From assembly GCF_024169245.1 (NCBI RefSeq), contig NZ_JALJWP010000001.1, positions 4,465,501 to 4,529,500 on the forward strand: DNA of 64,000 nucleotides. The letters are read 5' to 3'. This document shows positions 19,406-28,714 of this stretch, one piece after another (position 1 is the stretch's first letter; every line of letters begins with the position of its first letter). The DNA comes from Pseudomonas koreensis (GTDB taxonomy: Bacteria > Pseudomonadota > Gammaproteobacteria > Pseudomonadales > Pseudomonadaceae). Under the pieces are notes generated by a model, which saw only the letters and a program-made list of their open reading frames with translations, did no database searches and had not been told where the DNA came from. The position numbers and the translations under genes were made by a program.

Positions 19406-20320
19406 ATGAATCGTAATGACCTGCGTCGTGTCGACCTGAACCTGCTGATCGTGTTCGAAACATTGATGCACGAACGCAGTGTGACTCGGGCCGCGGAAAA
19501 GCTTTTCCTCGGCCAACCGGCCATCAGTGCGGCGTTGTCGCGCCTGCGCAGCCTGTTTGACGATCCACTGTTTGTCCGCACCGGCCGCAGCATGGAACCG
19601 TCCGCGCGCGCGGTGGAAATCTTCGCCCTGCTCTCGCCTGCCCTCGATTCGATCTCGACCGCCGTCAGTCGTGCCGCCGATTTCGATCCGGCAACCAGCA
19701 CGTCGGTATTTCGCATTGGTTTGTCGGACGACGTCGAATTCGCCCTGCTGCCGATGCTGCTCAAACGCTTGCGCGCCGAAGCACCGGGCATCGTCCTCGT
19801 GGTGCGGCGGGTCAATTACATATTGATGCCGGGCCTGCTGGCCTCCGGCGAGATTTCGATCGGCGTCAGCTACACCACCGATCTGCCGGCCAATGCCAAG
19901 CGTAAGGTCCTGCGCCGCAGCGCACCGAAGCTGCTGCGTGCTGACACCGTGCCGGGGCCGTTGAGCCTGGACGACTACTGCGCGCGACCGCACGCGCTGG
20001 TGTCGTTTGCTGGTGACTTGAGCGGCTTTGTCGACGAAGAACTGGAAAAACTCGGGCGCAAACGGCACGTGGTGCTGGCGGTGCCGCAGTTCAACGGATT
20101 GGGGACGCTGCTGGCGGGCACCGATATCGTCGCGACCGTACCGGATTACACGGCGGACGCACTGACAGCGGCCGGTGGTCTGCGCGCCGAGGATCCACCG
20201 CTGCCGACGCGTACGTTTGAACTGCATATGGCCTGGCGTGGGTCGCAGGATAACGACCCGGGAGAGCGGTGGTTACGGTCGCGGATTCAGATGTTTTTTG
20301 GCGACCCGGATAGCCTGTAG
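19406..20320 (+). CDS. mexT: LysR-family activator MexT
   Basis: Transcription activator of the mexEF-oprN efflux operon and of mexS, 304 aa. The N-terminal winged helix reads MNRNDLRRVDLNLLIVFETLMHERSVTRAAEKLFLGQPAISAALSRLR, nearly the same as P. aeruginosa MexT. The effector domain also keeps its hallmarks (FRIGLSDDVEFALLP, VVRRVNYILMPGLLASGEISIGVSYTT, LLAGTDIVATVPDYTADAL). The start at MNRNDL has AGGA six bases upstream. It is divergent from mexS. Unlike P. aeruginosa, mexE does not follow directly; five other genes lie between. The reading frame is intact. Confidence 0.88.
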   Translation: MNRNDLRRVDLNLLIVFETLMHERSVTRAAEKLFLGQPAISAALSRLRSLFDDPLFVRTGRSMEPSARAVEIFALLSPALDSISTAVSRAADFDPATSTSVFRIGLSDDVEFALLPMLLKRLRAEAPGIVLVVRRVNYILMPGLLASGEISIGVSYTTDLPANAKRKVLRRSAPKLLRADTVPGPLSLDDYCARPHALVSFAGDLSGFVDEELEKLGRKRHVVLAVPQFNGLGTLLAGTDIVATVPDYTADALTAAGGLRAEDPPLPTRTFELHMAWRGSQDNDPGERWLRSRIQMFFGDPDSL

Positions 20321-20326
20321 CAGGAC

Positions 20327-21088
20327 CTACTTGCCACCAGTCACATCCAGAAAAGTCCCGGTGACAAACGAGGCCTCCGCGCTGGCCAGCCACAAGATGG
20401 CCCGCGCCACCTCTTCCGGCTGCCCGCCCCTTCCCATCGGGATCGAGTCCTTCACGCGATCAACCCGTCCCGGCTCGCCGCCGCTGGCGTGCATGTCGGT
20501 ATAAATGTGCCCCGGGCGAATGCAGTTGACCCGAATTCCTTCCCGCGCCACTTCCTTTGCAAAGCCGATGGTGAACGTTTCCAGCGCGCCTTTGGATGCG
20601 GCGTAGTCGACGTATTCATTCGGACTGCCCAAACGCGCCGAGGCAGACGAAACATTGATCACCACACCGCCCGTACCGCCGTGGCGCAGCGACATGCGCT
20701 TCACTGCCTGCTGGGCACACAGTATCGGCCCCAGGGAATTGACTGCGAAGATGCGCTGCATGCGCTCGAAGCCGAGGTCTTCCAGACGTGACTGTTTCGC
20801 CAGCACACCAGCATTGTTGACCAGCACATCGATACGCCCGAACGTACGATCGATGGCTGAGAACAGTTCAGCAATCTGCTCGGGGTCGGCGCTGTCGGCG
20901 CGTATCGCCAGCGCCTTGCGTCCGACAGCTTCGACATCGGCCGCTACCGCCAGCGCGGCGGATTCATTGGCAACGTAGCTGATGGCGACATCGTAGCCTT
21001 GTGCTGCGGCGAGCCTGGCGGTGGCAGCGCCCACTCCGCGACTGCCACCGGTAATCAGAATCAGCGGTGCTGACGAAACGTTGTCCAT
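20327..21088 (-). CDS. short-chain dehydrogenase/reductase (SDR)
   Basis: NAD(P)-dependent oxidoreductase, 253 aa, classical SDR. Cofactor loop TGGSRGVGAATARLAA near the N-terminus, NNAG motif (VLVNNAGVLAK), catalytic Ser in INVSSASARLGS and Tyr/Lys in YVDYAASKGALE, then the usual C-terminal TGTFLDVTGGK. The substrate cannot be told. The start MDNVSSAPL has AGGAG eight bases upstream. It is 29 bp downstream of the EamA transporter gene and convergent with mexT (six bases between stops). Confidence 0.92.
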   Translation of the reverse strand: MDNVSSAPLILITGGSRGVGAATARLAAAQGYDVAISYVANESAALAVAADVEAVGRKALAIRADSADPEQIAELFSAIDRTFGRIDVLVNNAGVLAKQSRLEDLGFERMQRIFAVNSLGPILCAQQAVKRMSLRHGGTGGVVINVSSASARLGSPNEYVDYAASKGALETFTIGFAKEVAREGIRVNCIRPGHIYTDMHASGGEPGRVDRVKDSIPMGRGGQPEEVARAILWLASAEASFVTGTFLDVTGGK

Positions 21089-21117
21089 GAGCCGTTCTCC
21101 TGAGAGGTTGAGCTGTA

Positions 21118-21945
21118 TCAGCCGATGATGATGGCGCCGCTGGCGATCACCACGCACGCCAGCATCCGGCGAACGGTGAGTTTTTCCCCGAGGAACAGAT
21201 AGCCGAGCAGCGCCGCGAACAGCACGCTGGTTTCACGCAGTGCCGAGACCGCACCCAGTGGCGCTTCATTCATTGCGTAGATAACGATTGCGTAAGCGAG
21301 CAAAGAAACCAGTCCGCCGACTACAGCGGCCAGCATTCCGGGCCGAACGGAAAACAGACTGCGGGCGTCGCGCAGGCCGATATAAACCGCTGGCATCAAC
21401 ACACCCCAAAGCGCACTCATCCACACCGTGTAAGCGAGCGGCGCGCCGGAAAGCCTGGCGCCAATGCCATCGACGACGCTGTAGGCTGCGATGAAGCAGC
21501 CCGTTCCCAGCGCATAAGGAAGGCTTGGCACGGACAGGCTGCGCCCCCGGAAAGCCAGGGAAATAATCCCGCCAGACACCAGCCCGATCCCGAGCAGCTC
21601 GCCGGCGGTGAGGGCTTCGCCGGCAAACAGCGCGGCGCCCAGAGCGATCAGCGCGGGCGATGAGCCGCGCGAAATCGGATAAATCTGCCCAAGATCGCCG
21701 ACCCGATAGCTACGCACCAGAAACAGGTTATAGCCGACATGCAGCAGCGCCGACAGCAGCGCATAACCCCAGCTCTGCGTTGCGGGCGGCGCCATGAACA
21801 TGGCGGCGATTGCGCAGACCAGGGCGATGGCAACGCACATCACTGTCATCGACCACAACCGATCGGCGCCGCCACGCAGCAGCGCGTTCCAGCTGGCGTG
21901 CAGCAGCGCGGCGAACAGGACAAGGAGAACCAGATGAGTAGACAT
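21118..21945 (-). CDS. EamA/DMT-superfamily membrane transporter
   Basis: Inner-membrane metabolite exporter of 275 aa with about ten membrane segments in two EamA repeats (e.g. LVLLVLFAALLHASWNALL, ALVCAIAAMFMA, ALIALGAALFAGEALTAGELLGIGLVSGGIISLA, MLAAVVGGLVSLLAYAIVIYAM, LFAALLGYLFLGEKLTVRRMLACVVIASGAIIIG). The substrate is unknown. It lies between a LysR regulator gene and an SDR gene on the same strand, so the three may form one transcript. Confidence 0.88.
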   Translation of the reverse strand: MSTHLVLLVLFAALLHASWNALLRGGADRLWSMTVMCVAIALVCAIAAMFMAPPATQSWGYALLSALLHVGYNLFLVRSYRVGDLGQIYPISRGSSPALIALGAALFAGEALTAGELLGIGLVSGGIISLAFRGRSLSVPSLPYALGTGCFIAAYSVVDGIGARLSGAPLAYTVWMSALWGVLMPAVYIGLRDARSLFSVRPGMLAAVVGGLVSLLAYAIVIYAMNEAPLGAVSALRETSVLFAALLGYLFLGEKLTVRRMLACVVIASGAIIIG

Positions 21946-22020
21946 TGGCGATTTTAGGCAGCCCGAGCGATAGGATTACAGAGAAGTATCCTCATCGCAC
22001 CATGAGCGATTGCTCATACC

Positions 22021-22926
22021 TTAAGCATGTCCGCTGCGCACTTTAAGCGCCTCGCTCAGCAACCATTCACGAAAGCTGACGATGTGGGGCTGCGCCTCAA
22101 TACCCTTGGGGCAAACGAAGTAGTAGGCAAGCGGTGACTGGAACGGTACATCGAACAGCCGCACCAGACGGCCATCGCCGATTTCCTTCTCGACATGCCC
22201 GCTGCGTACCAGCGCCACCCCTTGGCCGAGCAAGGCCGCCTCGACCGTCATGTTGGTATCGCCAAACCTGACGCCTTCGCGCAGCGGCGTAAACGCCAGC
22301 CCAACGGCCTGGAACCACACTTCCCATTTCGGCGCCAGTTCAGCGCCGTCGCGAGCCAGCAATGGCAACTGTAACAATTCGGCGGGGCTGCTCGGCATCC
22401 CGACGCGCTGCAGCAGTTCGGGACTGGCCACCGGAAAGACCTGCTCGCCGAACAGGAACTCCGAATACAGACCGGGATAATTGCCCTTGCCCAAGCGGAT
22501 CGCGACATCGGCTTCGTCCCTGGCGAAATGGATAATGTTGTCCGTGGTGTCCAGCGACACCAGCAGCTCCGGGTGCTGGCGTGACAGGCTCGGCAAGCGT
22601 GGCAGCAGCCATTTCAATGCAAAGGAATAGGTGGTGCTGACGCTCAGCCTGACCCTGCCCTTTTGCTCACGCAGATCAGCCAGCGTCGCCTCCAGACTCA
22701 TAAAGAATTCACGCACAATCGGTGCCAGCGTAGCGCCCGCCGGCGTAAGTCGTAACGACTTGCCGCGTTCAAACAACTGCAAGCCCCAAAGATCTTCCAG
22801 GTGCCGGAGTTGATGGCTGACCGCGCTCTGGGTCACATGCAATTCCTCTGCGGCAGCGGTGAAAGTCGGGTGCCGGGTGGATACTTCGAAGGCACGCAAG
22901 GTTGCGGTCGGCGGCAGATCTCTCAT
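22021..22926 (-). CDS. LysR-family transcription regulator (GcvA-like)
   Basis: 301-aa LysR regulator. The helix-turn-helix lies in FTAAAEELHVTQSAVSHQLRHLEDLWGLQLFERG (about residues 22-55), followed by an effector domain (RVRLSVSTTYSFALKWLLPRLPSL, DEADVAIRLGKGNYPG, ALLGQGVALVRSGHV). The sequence style is that of the GcvA/AmpR-like subgroup. It probably controls the EamA transporter and SDR genes that follow 75 bp downstream on the same strand, but the target is inferred. Confidence 0.9.
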   Translation of the reverse strand: MRDLPPTATLRAFEVSTRHPTFTAAAEELHVTQSAVSHQLRHLEDLWGLQLFERGKSLRLTPAGATLAPIVREFFMSLEATLADLREQKGRVRLSVSTTYSFALKWLLPRLPSLSRQHPELLVSLDTTDNIIHFARDEADVAIRLGKGNYPGLYSEFLFGEQVFPVASPELLQRVGMPSSPAELLQLPLLARDGAELAPKWEVWFQAVGLAFTPLREGVRFGDTNMTVEAALLGQGVALVRSGHVEKEIGDGRLVRLFDVPFQSPLAYYFVCPKGIEAQPHIVSFREWLLSEALKVRSGHA

Positions 22927-23163
22927 GGATTAAGGGTCCGACGGTGGGCAGGAACATCAAGGTATGAGTAAGACGTCATGTTAGTGCGAAACCCATTGGA
23001 TTGCCTTCTTCCGTTTAAACGGATCCGCACTGTTCGCGTACTGCTCCGGCATCCAGCTCAACGCAATGATGGCAAAGAGCCGTGACAAATCCTGTGATTG
23101 AGATTAGATTACTGCCGCCCCGCCGATGGAGGGTCGGGCATTCGCACTCAGTTAAGGAAAACG

Positions 23164-23511
23164 ATGGCAATGGTCTATTGTCGTGCTTGCGCCAAGGAGC
23201 TCCATGAAACGGCGCTCACCTGCCCCCAATGCGGGGCGAGCCAACAGGCCTTTGTGCCATCTTCGCAAGCCAGGATTCCCTGGCTGGCCATCGTTTCGCT
23301 GATCTTCGGAATTATCTGCGCTCTCACTCTGTTTGATGATTCCGATTGGGACTTCGAAACGATCCTCGGCGTCGGACTGTTCAGCGTCGCAGGTCTGGCT
23401 TGCGGCATCATCTGCGTCAACGAAAAACACCCCGGAAGAAACCTCGCGATCGCCGGCATCATATTGTCAGGCTTAACCGCGCTGGTTCTTTCCTGTCTAG
23501 CGATCCAATAA
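23164..23511 (+). CDS. small zinc-ribbon membrane protein (DUF4190-like)
   Basis: 115-aa protein with an N-terminal zinc ribbon (YCRACAKELHETALTCPQCGA, two CxxC pairs) followed by two or three membrane segments (PWLAIVSLIFGIICALTLF, ILGVGLFSVAGLACGIICVN, LAIAGIILSGLTALVLSCLA). The start at MAMVYC has AAGGA five bases upstream. An alternative TTG start further upstream would add 22 residues. The first 25 residues closely match those of the next gene, 15 bp downstream, so the pair share a soluble zinc module but have different membrane parts. The function is unknown. Confidence 0.78.
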   Translation: MAMVYCRACAKELHETALTCPQCGASQQAFVPSSQARIPWLAIVSLIFGIICALTLFDDSDWDFETILGVGLFSVAGLACGIICVNEKHPGRNLAIAGIILSGLTALVLSCLAIQ

Positions 23512-23526
23512 TTTTAGGGAAAAAAT

Positions 23527-23979
23527 ATGAGCATGGTTTTCTGCCGCGGTTGCGCCAAGGAAATAAGTACACTGGCGCTGGCGTGCCCCCAGTGCGGCGC
23601 GCCTCAGGCAGCTCCGCAGGCCTACCCAAGCGGTCCTGCCATCACGACTGGCAACCCTTACCTTGAGGCGTTGAAGAATTACGCTGTGTTCAACGGTCGC
23701 GCCACGCGTCGTGAATACTGGCTGTTCTTCCTGATCAACATGGGCGTCGCGTTCGTCGTGGGTTTCATTGACGGCTTCGCCAACACCGGCGGTGTTCTCC
23801 AAGGCCTTTACAATCTCGCGTTGCTGATCCCGAGCATTGCCGTCGGCGTGCGCCGTATGCATGACACCGATCGCAGCGGCTGGTGGTTGCTGCTGCCGAT
23901 CGTCAATATCGTTTTTCTGGCGCAGGACAGCCAGCCTGGGCCGAATCGTTTCGGTGCCAATCGCAAAGGCGTCAACTGA
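23527..23979 (+). CDS. zinc-ribbon DUF805 membrane protein
   Basis: 150 aa. The N-terminal zinc ribbon (FCRGCAKEISTLALACPQCGA) is nearly the same as in the preceding gene. The C-terminal DUF805 domain shows its hallmarks FNGRATRREYWLFFLINMG, IPSIAVGVRRMHDTDRSGWWLLLPIVN and the tail GPNRFG. DUF805 is an integral membrane family related to YhaH, with no firm function. It is cotranscribed with the upstream zinc-ribbon gene and ends before a stem-loop. Confidence 0.85.
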   Translation: MSMVFCRGCAKEISTLALACPQCGAPQAAPQAYPSGPAITTGNPYLEALKNYAVFNGRATRREYWLFFLINMGVAFVVGFIDGFANTGGVLQGLYNLALLIPSIAVGVRRMHDTDRSGWWLLLPIVNIVFLAQDSQPGPNRFGANRKGVN

Positions 23980-24001
23980 CAACAACGGCAACACGCTGAT
24001 C

Positions 24002-24024
24002 GAAACGGCCTTCATGGCCGTTTC
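24002..24024 (+). terminator. stem-loop terminator after the DUF805 gene
   Basis: GAAACGGCC / GGCCGTTTC, a nine-base perfect stem with a five-base loop followed by a T-rich but interrupted tail. It separates this pair from the efflux operon. Confidence 0.75.
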
Positions 24025-24152
24025 TTCATTTCTGACTCAAATAATTACAACTGCGCTGGATCGTTGCGGCTCTCGCAACAAACTTTTGCTGATGGACCAA
24101 TTGATAGCCACCTAACGAAAGGTGCATGCTAGAGGGCTGCTTTGGCTCTTAT

Positions 24153-24167
24153 ATCATTCCGAATGAT
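24153..24167 (+). promoter_or_regulatory. candidate LysR-type (MexT) box upstream of mexE
   Basis: ATCATTCCGAATGAT is a perfect 7-1-7 palindrome containing the LysR T-N11-A core, 86 bp upstream of the mexE start. Its spacing resembles the reported MexT/nod-box pattern (ATCA-N5-xxxGAT-N4-AC), continuing into AGTTACCTT. The palindrome is seen; MexT binding is inferred. Confidence 0.55.
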
Positions 24168-24253
24168 AGTTACCTTCGCTTCATTCGATTCGTGCCATCA
24201 CCCCCCCGCCGAGCATCATCCGCCCATCTTCAATACTTTGGCGGATTGCATCC

Positions 24254-25507
24254 ATGGAACAGTCACTCAAACATTTGCGCTTCCCGTTGGCCATGCTGGC
24301 CGTACTGGTGATGAGCGCCTGCGGCAAAACTCCGGAGACTGCCGGCGCCCCGCCAGCGGCCAAAGTCAGCGTGGCCAAGGTGCTGGAACAACCGGTCAAT
24401 GAGTGGGACGAATTCACCGGGCGCCTCGAAGCACCGGAAACCGTTGAAATCCGGCCACGGGTTTCGGGCCAGATCGATCAGGTCGCCTTCACCGAGGGCG
24501 CGCTGGTCAAGAAAGGTGACCTGCTGTTCCAGATCGACCCGCGCCCGTTCCAGGCCGAGGTCCGCCGCCTCGAAGCCCTGGTCGCCCAGGCCCGCGCCAC
24601 CGCAACCCGCAGTGAAAATGAAGCGGCTCGCGGCGAACGTTTGCGCACCAGCAATGCCATTTCCGCTGAACTGGCCGACTCGCGCACCAGCGCTGCCCAA
24701 GAGGCCCGCGCCGCCGTCGGTGCTCTGCAGGCACAACTGGACCTGGCCAAGCTGAACCTGAGTTTCACCCGTGTTACCGCTCCGATCAGTGGCCGCGTCA
24801 GTCGCGCCGAGATCACCGCCGGCAACCTGGTGACCGCCGACACCACCGCGCTGACCAGCGTCGTCTCCACCGACAAGGTCTACGCCTATTTCGACGCCGA
24901 CGAACGCGTGTTCCTCAAATACACCCAACTGGCCCGCAACGGCCAGCGCGGCGCAACTACGCCGGTGTATATGGGCCTGTCTAATGAAGACGGCAACCCG
25001 CACCTCGGCCAGATGAATTTCGTCGACAACCAGGTCAATCCGAAAACCGGCACCATCCGTGGTCGCGCTGTGTTCGACAACGCCGACGGCACCTACACCC
25101 CGGGCCTGTATGCACGACTGAAACTGGTCGGCAGCGGCACCTACAACGCCATGTTGATCAACGACGAAGCCGTGGGCACTGACCTGGGCAAGAAGTTCGT
25201 GCTGGTGATGGATGGCGACAACAAGACCGCCTACCGCGCCGTCGAACTCGGTCCGAAGATCGAAGGCCTGCGCATCGTTCGCAACGGTCTGAACAAGGAC
25301 GACACGATCATCGTCAAGGGCCTGCAGCGGGTTCGTCCCGGTTCACCGGTTACCCCTGAAGTGATTCCGATGGCCAGCGAGCAGACCCTCGCCGCCCTTG
25401 CTCAACAACGTCAAGCGCTGGAAGCCAGCAACCTGCCCAAAGTTGCCCCTGTCAAGGGCGCATCGGGTTCGGCTGCGAAGCTGGCTGCTACGACCCCACG
25501 CGGTTAA
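24254..25507 (+). CDS. mexE: RND efflux periplasmic adaptor MexE
   Basis: Membrane fusion protein of a tripartite multidrug pump, bridging MexF and OprN in the periplasm; 417 aa. The lipoprotein signal ends in LVMSAC (lipidated Cys23). Typical features: NEWDEFTGRLEAPETVEIRPRVSG, FTEGALVKKGDLLFQIDPRPF, alpha-hairpin region 90-180, lipoyl return LSFTRVTAPISGRVSRAEITAGNLV, and the family-specific segment DKVYAYFDADERVFLKY. The C-terminus matches P. aeruginosa MexE closely (IPMASEQTLAALA, end in TPRG). It is first gene of an operon, 15 bp before mexF. In relatives the pump exports chloramphenicol, fluoroquinolones, trimethoprim and quorum-sensing precursors. Confidence 0.93.
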   Translation: MEQSLKHLRFPLAMLAVLVMSACGKTPETAGAPPAAKVSVAKVLEQPVNEWDEFTGRLEAPETVEIRPRVSGQIDQVAFTEGALVKKGDLLFQIDPRPFQAEVRRLEALVAQARATATRSENEAARGERLRTSNAISAELADSRTSAAQEARAAVGALQAQLDLAKLNLSFTRVTAPISGRVSRAEITAGNLVTADTTALTSVVSTDKVYAYFDADERVFLKYTQLARNGQRGATTPVYMGLSNEDGNPHLGQMNFVDNQVNPKTGTIRGRAVFDNADGTYTPGLYARLKLVGSGTYNAMLINDEAVGTDLGKKFVLVMDGDNKTAYRAVELGPKIEGLRIVRNGLNKDDTIIVKGLQRVRPGSPVTPEVIPMASEQTLAALAQQRQALEASNLPKVAPVKGASGSAAKLAATTPRG

Positions 25508-25522
25508 GGGACGACAACTCCG

Positions 25523-28500
25523 ATGAATTTTTCCCAATTCTTCATTTCCCGGCCGATCTTCGCAGCGGTGCTGTCGCTGTTGATCCTGATCGCCGGTGCG
25601 ATCTCGCTGTTCCAGTTGCCGATCAGCGAATACCCGGAAGTCGTGCCGCCGACCGTGGTCGTGCGCGCCAACTTCCCGGGCGCCAACCCCAAGGTCATCG
25701 GTGAAACCGTGGCCGCTCCGCTGGAGCAGGCGATCACCGGCGTCGAGAACATGCTGTACATGTCCTCGCAATCGACCGCTGACGGCAAGATCACCCTGAC
25801 CATCACCTTCGCCCTGGGCACTGACCTGGACAACGCGCAGGTGCAGGTGCAGAACCGGGTGACCCGAACCGAACCGAAGCTTCCCGAGGAAGTGACGCGC
25901 ATCGGTATCACCGTCGACAAGGCTTCGCCCGACCTGACCATGGTTGTGCACTTAACCTCACCGGACAAGCGCTACGACATGCTCTATCTGTCCAACTACG
26001 CGATCCTCAACATCAAGGACGAGCTCGCTCGCCTCGGTGGCGTCGGTGACGTGCAGCTGTTCGGTATGGGTGACTACTCGCTGCGGGTCTGGCTCGACCC
26101 GAACAAGACCGCGTCGCGCAATCTGACCGCGACCGATGTGGTGACCGCCATTCGCGAGCAAAACCGTCAGGTCGCCGCCGGTCAACTGGGCGCGCCCCCT
26201 GCGCCGACCGCGCAAAGCTTCCAGCTGTCGGTCAACACTCAGGGCCGCCTGGTCTCCGAGGAAGAGTTCGAGAACATCGTCATTCGTTCCGGCGACGATG
26301 GTGAAATCACTCGCCTCAAAGACATCGCGCGCATTGAACTTGGTTCCAGCCAGTACGCCTTGCGCTCGCTGCTGAACAACCAGCCAGCCGTAGCGATTCC
26401 GATCTTCCAGCGCCCCGGTTCCAACGCCATCGACATTTCCAACGAAGTGCGCGGCAAGATGGAAGAGCTGAAGAAAGGCTTCCCGCAGGGCATGGACTAC
26501 AGCATCGTTTATGACCCGACGATCTTCGTCCGCGGTTCGATCGAAGCAGTGGTTCACACCCTGTTCGAAGCGCTGATCCTCGTGGTGCTGGTGGTGATTC
26601 TGTTCCTGCAAACCTGGCGCGCCTCGATCATTCCGTTGGTGGCGGTGCCGGTATCGTTGATCGGTACGTTTGCGGTGATGCACCTGTTCGGTTTCTCGCT
26701 CAACGCCCTGTCGCTGTTTGGCCTGGTACTGGCCATCGGTATCGTGGTCGACGACGCCATCGTGGTGGTGGAGAACGTCGAACGGAACATCGAACTCGGA
26801 CTTACGCCCGTCGAAGCTACCAAGCGCGCCATGCGTGAAGTGACCGGCCCGATCATTGCCACGGCGCTGGTGCTGTGTGCGGTGTTTGTTCCTGCGGCGT
26901 TCATTTCCGGCCTCACCGGGCAGTTCTATAAACAGTTCGCACTGACCATCGCCATCTCGACCGTGATCTCGGCGTTCAACTCGCTGACCCTGTCGCCAGC
27001 GCTGGCCGCTGTGTTGCTGAAAAGCCACGACGCACCAAAAGACCGCTTTTCGAAAGTGCTCGACAAGATCTTCGGTGGCTGGCTGTTCCGTCCGTTCAAC
27101 CGCTTCTTCGACCGCGCCAGCCATGGCTACGTCGGCACTGTGCGCCGGGTCATCCGTGGCAGCGGCATCGCCCTGCTCCTGTATGCAGGCCTGATGGTGC
27201 TGACTTTCTTCGGTTTCTCCAGCACGCCGACCGGTTTCGTACCGGGCCAGGACAAGCAATATCTGGTGGCTTTCGCGCAATTGCCGGACGCCGCGAGCCT
27301 GGATCGCACCGAAGACGTGATCAAGCGCATGTCCGACCTCGCGCTGAAACAGCCAGGTGTGGAAAGCGCCGTAGCGTTCCCGGGCCTGTCGATCAACGGC
27401 TTCACCAACAGTCCGAACGCCGGCATCGTCTTCGTCACCCTGAAACCGTTCGACGAACGTAAAGACCCGAGCATGTCCGCCGGCGCGATTGCCGGTGCCT
27501 TGAACGGCCAGTACGCGAACATTCAGGAAGCGTACATGGCGATCTTCCCGCCACCGCCGGTACAGGGCCTGGGCACCATTGGTGGTTTCCGCCTGCAGAT
27601 CGAAGACCGGGGCAACCTGGGCTACGACGAGCTGTACAAAGAAACCATGAACATCATCAACAAGAGCCACAACGTGCCGGAACTGGCCGGTCTGTTCACC
27701 AGCTACACGGTGAACGTGCCGCAGGTCGATGCCGCCATCGACCGGGAAAAAGCCAAGACCCACGGCGTGGCTGTCAGCGACATCTTCGATACCCTGCAAA
27801 TCTATCTGGGTTCGCTGTATGCCAACGACTTCAACCGCTTCGGGCGTACCTATCAGGTCAACGTTCAGGCCGAACAACAGTTCCGCCTTGAATCCGATCA
27901 GATCGGTCAGCTGAAAGTACGCAACAACAAAGGCGAAATGATCCCGCTGGCGACCTTCATCAAGGTCAGCGACACCTCCGGCCCGGATCGCGTGATGCAC
28001 TACAACGGCTTCATCACCGCGGAAATCAACGGTGCCGCAGCCCCCGGCTACAGCTCGGGCCAGGCGGAAAAAGCCATCGAGAAACTGCTCAAGGAAGAAC
28101 TTCCGAACGGCATGACCTACGAATGGACCGACCTGACGTACCAGCAGATTCTGTCCGGCAATACCGCGCTGTTCGTATTCCCGCTCTGCGTACTGCTGGC
28201 GTTCCTGGTACTCGCCGCGCAATACGAAAGCTGGAGCCTGCCACTGGCGGTAATCCTGATCGTACCGATGACCCTGCTGTCGGCCATCACCGGCGTGATC
28301 ATCTCCGGCGGTGACAACAACATCTTCACCCAGATTGGCTTGATCGTACTGGTGGGACTTGCCTGCAAGAACGCGATTCTGATCGTCGAGTTCGCCAAGG
28401 ACAAACAGGAAGAAGGCCTCGACCCGCTCGCTGCGGTACTGGAAGCCTGCCGCCTGCGTTTGCGGCCGATCCTGATGACCTCCTTCGCGTTCATCATGGG

Positions 28501-28714
28501 CGTGGTGCCACTGGTGTTCTCCAGCGGTGCCGGTGCCGAGATGCGTCACGCCATGGGTGTGGCGGTGTTCTCCGGGATGCTCGGGGTGACCTTCTTCGGT
28601 CTGTTGCTGACGCCAGTGTTCTACGTGCTGATCCGTAACTTCGTTGAACGCAGTGAGCAGCGCAAAGCGGCCAAGGCACACACTCTTCAAAAGCCACTGG
28701 AGGCGCAACAATGA
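25523..28714 (+). CDS. mexF: RND multidrug efflux transporter MexF
   Basis: Proton-driven inner-membrane pump of 1063 aa, the normal RND length, almost identical to P. aeruginosa MexF over its whole length. It starts MNFSQFFISRPIFAAVLSLL, with twelve membrane segments and two large periplasmic loops. The proton-relay aspartates are in LVLAIGIVVDDAIVVVENVER, and the conserved Lys is in LIVLVGLACKNAILIVEFAKD. The HAE1-family segment GANPKVIGETVAAPLEQAITGVENMLYMSS is present. The stop overlaps the oprN start (ATGA). Long open frames on the opposite strand are codon-bias shadows. Confidence 0.97.
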   Translation: MNFSQFFISRPIFAAVLSLLILIAGAISLFQLPISEYPEVVPPTVVVRANFPGANPKVIGETVAAPLEQAITGVENMLYMSSQSTADGKITLTITFALGTDLDNAQVQVQNRVTRTEPKLPEEVTRIGITVDKASPDLTMVVHLTSPDKRYDMLYLSNYAILNIKDELARLGGVGDVQLFGMGDYSLRVWLDPNKTASRNLTATDVVTAIREQNRQVAAGQLGAPPAPTAQSFQLSVNTQGRLVSEEEFENIVIRSGDDGEITRLKDIARIELGSSQYALRSLLNNQPAVAIPIFQRPGSNAIDISNEVRGKMEELKKGFPQGMDYSIVYDPTIFVRGSIEAVVHTLFEALILVVLVVILFLQTWRASIIPLVAVPVSLIGTFAVMHLFGFSLNALSLFGLVLAIGIVVDDAIVVVENVERNIELGLTPVEATKRAMREVTGPIIATALVLCAVFVPAAFISGLTGQFYKQFALTIAISTVISAFNSLTLSPALAAVLLKSHDAPKDRFSKVLDKIFGGWLFRPFNRFFDRASHGYVGTVRRVIRGSGIALLLYAGLMVLTFFGFSSTPTGFVPGQDKQYLVAFAQLPDAASLDRTEDVIKRMSDLALKQPGVESAVAFPGLSINGFTNSPNAGIVFVTLKPFDERKDPSMSAGAIAGALNGQYANIQEAYMAIFPPPPVQGLGTIGGFRLQIEDRGNLGYDELYKETMNIINKSHNVPELAGLFTSYTVNVPQVDAAIDREKAKTHGVAVSDIFDTLQIYLGSLYANDFNRFGRTYQVNVQAEQQFRLESDQIGQLKVRNNKGEMIPLATFIKVSDTSGPDRVMHYNGFITAEINGAAAPGYSSGQAEKAIEKLLKEELPNGMTYEWTDLTYQQILSGNTALFVFPLCVLLAFLVLAAQYESWSLPLAVILIVPMTLLSAITGVIISGGDNNIFTQIGLIVLVGLACKNAILIVEFAKDKQEEGLDPLAAVLEACRLRLRPILMTSFAFIMGVVPLVFSSGAGAEMRHAMGVAVFSGMLGVTFFGLLLTPVFYVLIRNFVERSEQRKAAKAHTLQKPLEAQQ

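Noticed and set aside
25958..28711. 917-codon open frame on the minus strand opposite mexF
   Set aside because: Composition (His, Gln, Arg, Val rich, no family motif) is that of an antisense shadow of a GC-biased gene; mexF on the plus strand is certain.
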